Shown here in pieces: positions 57,880 through 64,000 of a stretch of 64,000 nt of DNA. The notes beneath the pieces are model-generated. The model had not been told where the DNA came from, did no database searches, and worked only from the letters and a program-made list of their open reading frames with translations. Source of the stretch: a virus; IMG/VR virus record IMGVR_UViG_3300017746_000001, positions 1 through 64,000 of that record; one strand, written 5' to 3'. Position 1 is the first letter of the stretch. Each line of letters opens with the position of its first letter. Both the position numbers and the translations under genes were made by a program.

Positions 57880-59472
57880 TCACTCCATTAAAGAATCTGA
57901 AAGGTGCTGCAGTAAATCTGCCACCTCAGATAGTGGTTCGCTCTTGCCTATTTCTATAGGGCCAAGAGAAAACAAGGGATCTCTCTTCTCCATTGAATCA
58001 TCTCTTTGGCCGAAGTCAATTATTTCTTCAATCATATTTCTGTATGATTCTGTTCTTTGCGAATAAGTCATATCTCTAAGTGCCATTACTCTTGCTGTTC
58101 CAGGCACATAATCTAGTAGCGTTCCAAGTCTTGCAACCTGTTCTAACACTAGCACCTCATCCCTGTCTAGATAATCAGATACCATGTCTATTGCTGACAC
58201 GAATTCTTCCATCTTTGCAATCTTCTCGGCTGAAATCGCCTTTTGCATGTATATTGATGAACCCTGCGCTGAAACTGCTGCTTCTTGAGCCAATCTTAGG
58301 TTAGCGAAAAGGTAGTTTTCTATGTCAATGTATACACCCGATAGGTGATTGACCCACATCCTTACTAAATCAGACTCGTTTTCAGATACAATTAGGTTTT
58401 GAGATTCTTTCAATTCTTTCATTTTACCTGCAAGGAACTCAACATCGGCTGAGAGTTTAGCACCTTGCTCCCTTACAGATTGTATTTCTGCTTCGTTATA
58501 CAAGTAATTTGCCTCACTTTTTCTCAATTGTTGTAAGATTGGATTCAAAAGTTTCATTTCACTAGATAATTGGGCATTCAGAGTTTTGATAGCAGAATTC
58601 ATTCCGGTAGCATCGCTATATGTCGCTTGTAATCTTTGGACTTGTATTCCTAATCCTCTGATTCTTTGAGAAAGTTCCCCGTTTGCCTTACCTAGTTCAG
58701 TTAGTTTCTTTGATGCGTTGGCATGAGACATTCCGTCCTCTTTTCTTACTGCATTGGACATTACTGATTGGTAGTGTTCGATTTGGCTTACTACTGAGTT
58801 ATGCTGACCCTCTGCGCTTTTCAATTCCTTTGATAGTTTTGATATTTCTTTTGCTGCTTGTTGCGAGTAAAGTATGCCTTGGCTTATTTGGTCAATTTCT
58901 GCATCCAAGACTGCAATGTTTCGTTGCTTTGCCTCTACTTCTTTCCTCATAGCAGTAATAGCCTCGTAGCTGATGTAATCTTCTTCTAGATCAGCCATTC
59001 TGTTCACTAGACTACTCATCATCTGTAGTTTTGCGTTATATTCTGTCTCAATAGTTGCCATTTCTTGCCCTACTGCACCAGACATAGAGCTTCTCTGCAA
59101 TAGTGCGTTAATCATGGGCTCGAATGTTGCTGAGGCGATTTGTATTCTTCCTAAGTCCCTTGAAGGTTGAATTGCAGGTAGCGATGTCCCTCCTATTCCG
59201 TGAGCAGGGATGTATTGATTCATAGCCAATAATTCACCTATCTTCCATAGTTTTTCCCCGACTATTGCTTTGTAAGCACCGTTAGATATGGCTTCGATTT
59301 CTGCAAGAGTAGGGGCTATGTCGAACTTTGAGAAACCCGTCCTTACCTCTAATGCTTTTGGTAATTGTTTGTATATCGATTGCCAAAACCCATAGTAAGG
59401 AAATACACCTAATGGTGGTGCGTTACCTGGTACATCTATCATCAGACCTGATACTCTATCTTGTTTCTTCAT
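57880..59472 (-). CDS. Coiled-coil structural protein
   Basis: 530 residues; ATG after GAGGTCGTTGAA. Residues about 110-370 are almost unbroken heptad-type helix (MASLVNRMADLEEDYISYEA-like segments, KELKSAEGQHNSVVSQIEHY, SAKLSADVEFLAGKMKEL-like). The end is helical and acidic. It starts 4 bases inside the previous gene and ends by overlapping the next, so it is part of a tight operon. A scaffold, tape or internal rod protein is likely. Unknown family. Confidence 0.6.
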   Translation of the reverse strand: MKKQDRVSGLMIDVPGNAPPLGVFPYYGFWQSIYKQLPKALEVRTGFSKFDIAPTLAEIEAISNGAYKAIVGEKLWKIGELLAMNQYIPAHGIGGTSLPAIQPSRDLGRIQIASATFEPMINALLQRSSMSGAVGQEMATIETEYNAKLQMMSSLVNRMADLEEDYISYEAITAMRKEVEAKQRNIAVLDAEIDQISQGILYSQQAAKEISKLSKELKSAEGQHNSVVSQIEHYQSVMSNAVRKEDGMSHANASKKLTELGKANGELSQRIRGLGIQVQRLQATYSDATGMNSAIKTLNAQLSSEMKLLNPILQQLRKSEANYLYNEAEIQSVREQGAKLSADVEFLAGKMKELKESQNLIVSENESDLVRMWVNHLSGVYIDIENYLFANLRLAQEAAVSAQGSSIYMQKAISAEKIAKMEEFVSAIDMVSDYLDRDEVLVLEQVARLGTLLDYVPGTARVMALRDMTYSQRTESYRNMIEEIIDFGQRDDSMEKRDPLFSLGPIEIGKSEPLSEVADLLQHLSDSLME

Positions 59473-59786
59473 TTCAACGACCTCTTGTTTAAGTAATAAT
59501 TTAGTGCCAGACCTAAGACGACACCTGTAACGATTGCATTTCCGGTTGTCAAATTGATTGCCCCTAGTTTGGGTGTCTTGAAACTAATTGGTATTGGCAA
59601 CCTTGTGCGCACCGCATTTTGTGAGATTGATAGATTGTTTTCTTCGGCAGTCAGTCCCATGTTAGATCCGAACAAGTAATCCGGCTTTGTCAATATGTTG
59701 GATTTGGAGAATGCTCCTGGTTTCGTAGCGAAGTTGTTTGGAGTTATTTCTCCGTTTCTTATTGCTTGATTGCCCATTATGTTCAT
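59469..59786 (-). CDS. Small protein with C-terminal membrane helix
   Basis: 105 residues; ATG after GAAGGTGAACAATA, overlapping the upstream stop as TAATG. Polar and Asn-rich (GNQAIRNGEITPNNFATKPG), then a C-terminal helix NAIVTGVVLGLALNYYLNKR. It forms a chain with the 37-residue membrane gene before it. Probable tail-anchored virion membrane protein. Confidence 0.65.
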   Translation of the reverse strand: MNIMGNQAIRNGEITPNNFATKPGAFSKSNILTKPDYLFGSNMGLTAEENNLSISQNAVRTRLPIPISFKTPKLGAINLTTGNAIVTGVVLGLALNYYLNKRSLK

Positions 59787-59899
59787 TATTGTTCACCTTC
59801 TGTAATTCGGGCGTAGCCTATTCCTGCTAAGGCCGATATTAGCAAAAACGCTGTTGTGCCGTTGCTAGTTATTTCTCGGATTGTACCTAGTGTACTCAT
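59786..59899 (-). CDS. 37-residue single-helix membrane protein
   Basis: ATG 59899 overlaps the upstream stop as ATGA, follows GAGGGGGATAACG, and its TAA overlaps the next ATG as TAATG. The product MSTLGTIREITSNGTTAFLL continues ISALAGIGYARITEGEQ: one membrane helix with polar ends. Coupling on both sides makes it a convincing real gene too short for usual cut-offs. Confidence 0.65.
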   Translation of the reverse strand: MSTLGTIREITSNGTTAFLLISALAGIGYARITEGEQ

Positions 59900-60291
59900 T
59901 CGTTATCCCCCTCGCTGAAATATTGATACGACTTGTAGGCTCCAAACGCAAGAATTGTCCCTACACCAATCAAACCGACTGTTTTTGATGCGTTACCTAA
60001 TCTGCCTCTGCTTACTTTTGGTTTGTCAATACTACCAAGAGAGGGCATTTGAACCATATTTTCACTCGGAAGAGGTTGAGGGTTTGTTCTTGGCGTGTAA
60101 GCGAATTCTGGAGGTATTGGCCTTGCGGCTACTTTTGGCGGATCTAGGTTAATCCCTGATTGGTGACTCCCCATTCTTTGAGGCGCTGCAGGTTTTCTTC
60201 CTACATGAGACATCCCTGATAATTCCATAGGCATTTTAACATTTGAAGTTTTTTCTGCTCCTTCTAGTTGCGCGTGTAATCTATTCATCAT
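59896..60291 (-). CDS. Pro-rich protein with C-terminal membrane helix
   Basis: 131 residues. It is Pro-rich and disordered in the first 95 residues (RKPAAPQRMGSHQSGINLDP, then RPIPPEFAYTPRTNPQPLP, including a TNP), then SKTVGLIGVGTILAFGAYKS is a membrane helix near the end, closing SEGDNE. It is coupled to the tiny gene after it. Likely an anchored virion protein facing the capsid or interior. Confidence 0.65.
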   Translation of the reverse strand: MMNRLHAQLEGAEKTSNVKMPMELSGMSHVGRKPAAPQRMGSHQSGINLDPPKVAARPIPPEFAYTPRTNPQPLPSENMVQMPSLGSIDKPKVSRGRLGNASKTVGLIGVGTILAFGAYKSYQYFSEGDNE

Positions 60292-60292
60292 A

Positions 60293-61075
60293 TCATCTGA
60301 ACCCCTTTGGTATGAGTCTATTCTCCTTTGGCGTTAAATCGTAATTCTCCACCAGAAGAGGAATGTAACTAGAAATTCTGACTGATTTCCCTAGCTCGAA
60401 AGGATGAATCAGTTCTACAGGAAACCAATCATGGCCGAACATTGGGTTTGGACTAAATGTTTTTGTCGCTAACATAACATGAGAATATGCTCCTTTCGGA
60501 CCCCCTGCATCCACTATAAGCAACATTGACGGATAGCCTGCCGCATTTAGGGCGCATGCACACGCGGCTGCTATATCGTCGCAATCCGCGCCTGATTCGC
60601 CCGCTTGAATATCTCTGATTACTTTTGGTGGGCTTTGAAAATACTCTACCGAATACGGGTCTTTTTGGTATCGATAAGAGCCTTGGTCGCCATATAGCAG
60701 AGGCTTTCCGATTTCATTGTTGCCTACATTATTATGATTAGTGCCTTGGAAATACGAAACGATTGCTTGTATTTCACCCAATTCATCGTGGTTTCGTAAT
60801 TTTTTTGTATTGAAGAGGCGACGAGTGAATTGTATCACTTCTGGGTCTGCAACATATTTTGATGCCATTTCTTGAAGTATCCTTATTGTTCTTTCGAACG
60901 CTCTTGGATCACCATTGAAAGTAAATCTTGCTTGTTGTTTGACACCACCCGATGTTGAGACACTATGGCTTTCGTCAGCGCCCCATCTTGCTCTTGCGAT
61001 AGGGTTCGAAAATGCTGCTAGCCCCTCACCCATGTTAGTCGCATAGGGGTATAGAGGATAAACTCGACCCGTCAC
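60293..61075 (-). CDS. Transglutaminase-like cysteine protease candidate
   Basis: 260 residues from GTG 61075 inside the second 47-base repeat (VTGRVYPLYPYATNM); TTG 61093 and ATG 61033 are alternatives. SGADCDDIAAACACALNAAG (168-187 counted from TTG 61093) has the transglutaminase-core Cys171 in a DCDD context. AYSHVMLA supplies His205 and FGHDWFPVE a likely Asp222, completing a Cys-His-Asp triad. AFSNPIARARW near 28-37 is itself an SNP site. Transglutaminase-fold proteins in phages are often proteases or cross-linkers, so it is a candidate processing enzyme for the NP sites. That role is inferred. Confidence 0.65.
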   Translation of the reverse strand: MTGRVYPLYPYATNMGEGLAAFSNPIARARWGADESHSVSTSGGVKQQARFTFNGDPRAFERTIRILQEMASKYVADPEVIQFTRRLFNTKKLRNHDELGEIQAIVSYFQGTNHNNVGNNEIGKPLLYGDQGSYRYQKDPYSVEYFQSPPKVIRDIQAGESGADCDDIAAACACALNAAGYPSMLLIVDAGGPKGAYSHVMLATKTFSPNPMFGHDWFPVELIHPFELGKSVRISSYIPLLVENYDLTPKENRLIPKGFR

Positions 61076-61086
61076 ACCGTTACGGT
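61040..61086. repeat. 47-base repeat, copy B, at a gene junction
   Basis: Identical to 49740-49786 and in the same place relative to genes: it holds the stop (CCG TAA) of the upstream gene and the GTG start region of the transglutaminase-like gene. Outside this block the two junctions diverge. Confidence 0.9.
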
Positions 61087-62465
61087 TGTTCAAAATCTGA
61101 AAGTATCATTTGCCCATCTTCGATTGTGATTCCTCGGCCTTGAAGTGATTGTTCGAATCGTGTTATCGCCCGACCCATTCTTTCTGTAAAAGCGGCTCTA
61201 TCTGCCTCAAATGTATCATTCCATACTGCATTACGCCTTTCTTCTTCGCGTAATCTTCTCTCTTCTTCCCTGGTAATCATTTCTTCGTATGTGTTATTCA
61301 TCTTCTCAATAAGGTTGAGTAGTTGCGTTTGCATGTTATCTGCTATTCTTGTAGTAGTGTTAACTGCGTTTTCCTCGATGATTTCTATTTGCTCGCTAGC
61401 AAGTTTACCTACATTCTCTCCAACGCCTTCAACGACTTTCATCAACGAGTCTAGTGTCATAACAGGGTTTGCTTGCATGGCGGCTTGCTTGCCTGTTTTT
61501 GCATCTAAATGAACTATGTTGTCCTTAAGCAAGTCGTGAGAACCGTCTGCCGTGATGCCATCGGCCATCCGAAGCATCCTTGGCTCGCCTGATTTCCTCC
61601 TTCTGATGACTTCTTTTGCTAATTCAGGGTCGTACCTAGATACTCCGAACTCCATTTCTTGTGAGTTCTTTTGCTTAGGGAAACCGAATGTCCACCCGTA
61701 TTCTTTAGACAATTGCCCCATTATATCCCATAGGACTTTTGCAACCCTTTGCTTAATTGTATCTTCATCCATAGCTTCTTCGGCAGTTACAGGCATTCGC
61801 CCAGGCATCGTTAGCCGTACAGGGTGTCCATCACACCAGTCACCATATACTAATCCTTGATCAGTTTCCTTGACCTTCCTCTTAAAATGCACTTTCCATG
61901 TTCCGACTTCCGTCTGTATTTCTGGAGCATTGAACGATTGCCACCCCCTAACGACCCTTCCCGATGGCCTAACACCCATTCTTTCGAGTTGCTGTATGTC
62001 GAATTGATGCGCTTTTCCGCCTCTAGCCCCGTTTGTATCGATTGGGAGGTTCCAATCTAGGCGGTGAATGTCGATTACAGGCATAACACCCCCTGGTAGT
62101 GGTGTCCAGACTGCCTGCTCACGATGAACCCCCATATTAGACTGCAACTTAGTGATGTTATTCTCCATTTCAACGCTTCTAGCCCCTGGCTTGTATGCCT
62201 TGAACCTCAAACTAACAGAGCCTTTTCTTACCTGTTCAAGCTCCTTTTGATGTTCTATGTAGTTGTTGGACTGAACGATGTACTGCTCGTCAATCAATTT
62301 CTTTATCCATCTGCTAGTTGTTGACTTGTTAATCTCTAAGGTTCGAGTAATGTTAGCAGCGATCTGCCCCTCCCGAATTATTAGATAGTAAATTGCTGCC
62401 TTTTTCGTCAGAGTTCTTCCAGTAGCCCACCAAGTTGCAATCATGGTTGCGGTATCTGATGTCAT
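61080..62465 (-). CDS. Winged-HTH protein with C-terminal coiled coil
   Basis: 461 residues from ATG 62465, preceded by AGGAGG; a longer start at 62501 lacks a ribosome site. WATGRTLTKKAAIYYLIIRE, GQIAANITRTLEINKSTTSR and WIKKLIDEQYIVQS make a MarR/ArsR-like winged HTH at about 15-85. The middle is an unrecognised domain with GVRPSGRVVRGWQSF and WKVHFKRKVKE. The last 130 residues form a strong coiled coil (ENAVNTTTRIADNMQTQLLN, TREEERRLREEERRNAVW). It heads the leftward operon beside the ACCTTG-box region. Could be an origin-binding or partition-type regulator. Confidence 0.7.
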   Translation of the reverse strand: MTSDTATMIATWWATGRTLTKKAAIYYLIIREGQIAANITRTLEINKSTTSRWIKKLIDEQYIVQSNNYIEHQKELEQVRKGSVSLRFKAYKPGARSVEMENNITKLQSNMGVHREQAVWTPLPGGVMPVIDIHRLDWNLPIDTNGARGGKAHQFDIQQLERMGVRPSGRVVRGWQSFNAPEIQTEVGTWKVHFKRKVKETDQGLVYGDWCDGHPVRLTMPGRMPVTAEEAMDEDTIKQRVAKVLWDIMGQLSKEYGWTFGFPKQKNSQEMEFGVSRYDPELAKEVIRRRKSGEPRMLRMADGITADGSHDLLKDNIVHLDAKTGKQAAMQANPVMTLDSLMKVVEGVGENVGKLASEQIEIIEENAVNTTTRIADNMQTQLLNLIEKMNNTYEEMITREEERRLREEERRNAVWNDTFEADRAAFTERMGRAITRFEQSLQGRGITIEDGQMILSDFEQP

Positions 62466-62560
62466 GTGCAACTTGGCCTCCTGGAAGTTTGGCGGGTGCA
62501 AGTTGGTTCATAATACTACTGTGGCTGATAATGTATAGAACTTGCTTTCTAATTAAACTA

Positions 62561-62701
62561 ACCTTGCATGGTATACCTTGTTTTTTACCTTTGTTTCTCT
62601 TCGATATTATCGGCCTTTTCCTCTTGGTAAAAAAAAACAAGGTATTGCAACCTTATTTTGTAAATGGTTTTTACCTTGTGTATTCAATTTATGGTTAAGG
62701 T
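62561..62701. promoter_or_regulatory. Divergent AT-rich region with ACCTTG boxes and long inverted repeat
   Basis: ACCTTG or close forms occur at 62561, 62575, 62587 (ACCTTT), 62650 (ACCTTA) and 62673, and inverted as CAAGGT at 62638 and AAGGT at 62697. TACCTTG-T6-ACC (62574-62589) mirrors GGT-A9-CAAGGTA (62626-62644). The whole 62466-62801 gap holds no convincing gene. An operator array or iteron-type origin is likely. Confidence 0.6.
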
Positions 62702-62801
62702 AGTTGTTGTTCAATTAATGCAGATGTTAGATTTCGCCCTATGAAAATGATTGCAACCATACAAGCATAACTGAATGAATGCCTTGATACGACAATGACG
62801 C

Positions 62802-63173
62802 TTGACATGGTTCGTGCTGAAAGCGGAACAAGTCTTACTAACTGATGGAGTATCATTCGAAAATGTCTGGGTAGTGCCAGGAGATATTTCTATTCATGTC
62901 GTAACTCCTGATGGAGCAACACTAGATATTACTAGAGAGCAGGTTAAGTGGGTCAAATATACTGACGAGGTAGCTCAATGGATGACTCGCACTCTTGCAA
63001 TGGGGCTTATGGTCGATACATTCGAAGATGTCCAAGAAATATTAGAAGATCTAGAAGTTAGGGCCAATGAAGTACAAGACTATATCAGAAATCTTCACGA
63101 AGGCATGAATGAAGAATCTAATGAGGTTCCACAAGAACCCGTTACAAAAAGTAACAAATCCCCCTATGAGTGA
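62802..63173 (+). CDS. Unknown acidic protein, first gene of rightward operon
   Basis: 123 residues from TTG 62802; no better start is in frame, though a GTG lies four codons later. Beta-rich start (MTWFVLKAEQVLLTDGVSFE, GDISIHVVTPDGATLDITRE), then acidic helices (FEDVQEILEDLEVRANEVQD) and a polar tail. No Cys, no membrane segment. It begins a rightward operon facing away from the ACCTTG-box region. Family unknown. Confidence 0.6.
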   Translation: MTWFVLKAEQVLLTDGVSFENVWVVPGDISIHVVTPDGATLDITREQVKWVKYTDEVAQWMTRTLAMGLMVDTFEDVQEILEDLEVRANEVQDYIRNLHEGMNEESNEVPQEPVTKSNKSPYE

Positions 63174-63178
63174 TTATC

Positions 63179-63481
63179 ATGTCTTTTTTCGAACAAAATA
63201 GCGATGATTTGAACCAAAGGTGTTTCAGAGGAGTCACCCTACTTACACATATAGCAGAAAATCCTGTGAAAAACGCACATCTAATAGACGATGTGATTGA
63301 ATTAGCAAGAGGCTTAAAGTTAGCATTAAATGAAAGGGGATTCGAAGGCGATGGAAAACCTATCCCTGAAAGTACGCAATTAGATGTGGTGGACCTAATA
63401 GCGTTGAAAGCAGTTTCCGGTCTGAAAGATTATTTCGCAAATAGACTGGTGGAAAACACCGATGAGGAGGATGAAATATGA
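63179..63481 (+). CDS. Unknown small helical acidic protein
   Basis: 100 residues from ATG 63179, after GAGTGATTATC (an upstream GTG at 63170 would be inside the previous stop). Mostly helical (GVTLLTHIAENPVKNAHLID, VVDLIALKAVSGLKDYFANR) with an acidic end NTDEEDEI. The stop overlaps the next ATG as ATGA. No family recognised. Confidence 0.6.
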   Translation: MSFFEQNSDDLNQRCFRGVTLLTHIAENPVKNAHLIDDVIELARGLKLALNERGFEGDGKPIPESTQLDVVDLIALKAVSGLKDYFANRLVENTDEEDEI

Positions 63482-64000
63482 GCAACGAACAAATGAAAGC
63501 AGAATTGAACAGATACTTTACGGCTGTTGTCGATGAACAATACTTGAAACAATTCCCAGATATAAGCAGCCCAATGGGAACACCATTATTTTATGATGAT
63601 GCAGGAGTTTTGCATGCAAAACATATCTCAGAGAAAACCGGAATGACTGAAAACGCAGTCTTACAATCTTTTGAGGCGTGGAAAAATGTAGGGAACACTC
63701 CACCTACAGAGAAGCCTATCTCTTCTAGCATAGGCACCAGAGAAGGAGTAAATGGCAGAAGAGGAGCAATTGCTATGCCTCAAGTCTCTCCATTAGAAGT
63801 ACAAAGAAAGGAAAGACGAGAGGGTAGTATATTATCTTCCGTCAGAGATGATATGGGCGAAGTATTAGAACTTAGAAGATTGGAAAACGAGTTGGCTAGA
63901 GAGAATTATTCACATCAACCACCACCTAATGCCGGACCTACAAGCGATCTTACGGCAGTCATAACGGCTTTGGCACCCTTATTGAAGCAAGATAGGCCAT
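63478..64000 (+). CDS. Unknown protein, cut by right window edge
   Basis: ATG 63478 follows GAGGAGGATGAAAT and overlaps the upstream stop as ATGA; 174 residues are visible with no stop. It begins MSNEQMKAELNRYFTAVVDE. An N-terminal helical part is followed by a polar Arg/Glu-rich stretch (EVQRKERREGSILSS) and a Pro-rich NYSHQPPPNAGPTSD. No motif identifies it. The gene continues past the window. Confidence 0.6.
   Translation, partial: MSNEQMKAELNRYFTAVVDEQYLKQFPDISSPMGTPLFYDDAGVLHAKHISEKTGMTENAVLQSFEAWKNVGNTPPTEKPISSSIGTREGVNGRRGAIAMPQVSPLEVQRKERREGSILSSVRDDMGEVLELRRLENELARENYSHQPPPNAGPTSDLTAVITALAPLLKQDRP

Noticed and set aside
62353-62698. Lys-rich minus ORF (62353-62640) and overlapping plus ORF (62435-62698)
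   Set aside because: Both cross the ACCTTG-box region and the HTH gene's ribosome site, and their composition comes from A/T runs.
1-64000. CRISPR array
   Set aside because: The repeats seen are tandem coding repeats, operator-type boxes, or a two-copy 47-base block. None shows regular repeats with unique spacers.

Overview
This window looks like the virion-structure half of a large double-stranded DNA virus, or virus-like element, of a marine archaeon. The archaeal signs are Shine-Dalgarno boxes of the form GAGGTGAT placed 5 to 9 bases before many starts, a group II chaperonin (thermosome) gene, and many small zinc-ribbon and ribbon-helix-helix proteins. The marine signs are a very long TELNILDG-repeat fibre, a Gly-rich fibre, and a small conserved marine-phage type protein in the fibre cluster. 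I see no terminase, portal, tail tube, tape measure or HK97-type capsid gene, no DNA polymerase and no tRNA. I do see a HerA/FtsK-type packaging-like ATPase and two small proteins that may be single-jelly-roll capsid proteins. My working picture is a tailless, probably membrane-containing icosahedral virus carrying tailed-phage-like fibres. The host and virion type are inferences. The exact lineage, including Marine Group II as host, is not shown by the sequence.

Layout. 1-991 (+): small membrane and Cys-containing genes, the first cut by the window edge. 983-3764 (-): three unknown proteins, a serine recombinase, and a hairpin-rich region. 3904-5077: five tiny adjacent zinc-finger genes plus an Hc1/histone H1-like protein. 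5101-19879 (-): a cysteine-peptidase-like protein and the fibre and adhesin cluster, including a 2,989-residue repeat fibre, an FN3 protein and a methyltransferase-like protein. 19917-23973 (-): a pair of paralogous virion-like proteins, two small membrane proteins and two capsid candidates. 24143-24900 (+): an RHH regulator and two zinc proteins. 25018-25149: a decayed second copy of part of one capsid candidate. 25211-28205: a membrane protein, a histone H1-like basic protein fused to a hydrophobic domain, then an RHH regulator and the ATPase on the other strand. 28242-29744: thermosome. 29896-48433 (-): very large multidomain proteins whose domains are separated by an xNPP-type linker. 48444-62465 (-): coiled-coil, membrane and EF-hand proteins, a transglutaminase-like protein, and an HTH/coiled-coil protein. 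62561-62701: an AT-rich divergent region with repeated ACCTTG boxes. 62802-64000 (+): start of a second rightward operon, cut by the edge.

How it may work together. The basic proteins would condense the genome, the ATPase would package it, and the thermosome would help fold the many large proteins. A virion peptidase (transglutaminase-like, JAMM or HExxH) could cut the giant proteins at xNPP sites into separate virion enzymes. The most novel feature is this polyprotein-like design. It joins ParB-like, guanylate-kinase-like, HExxH, ADP-ribosyltransferase-like, YbjQ-like, zinc-ribbon and JAMM modules, each flanked by the same short Asn-Pro motif.
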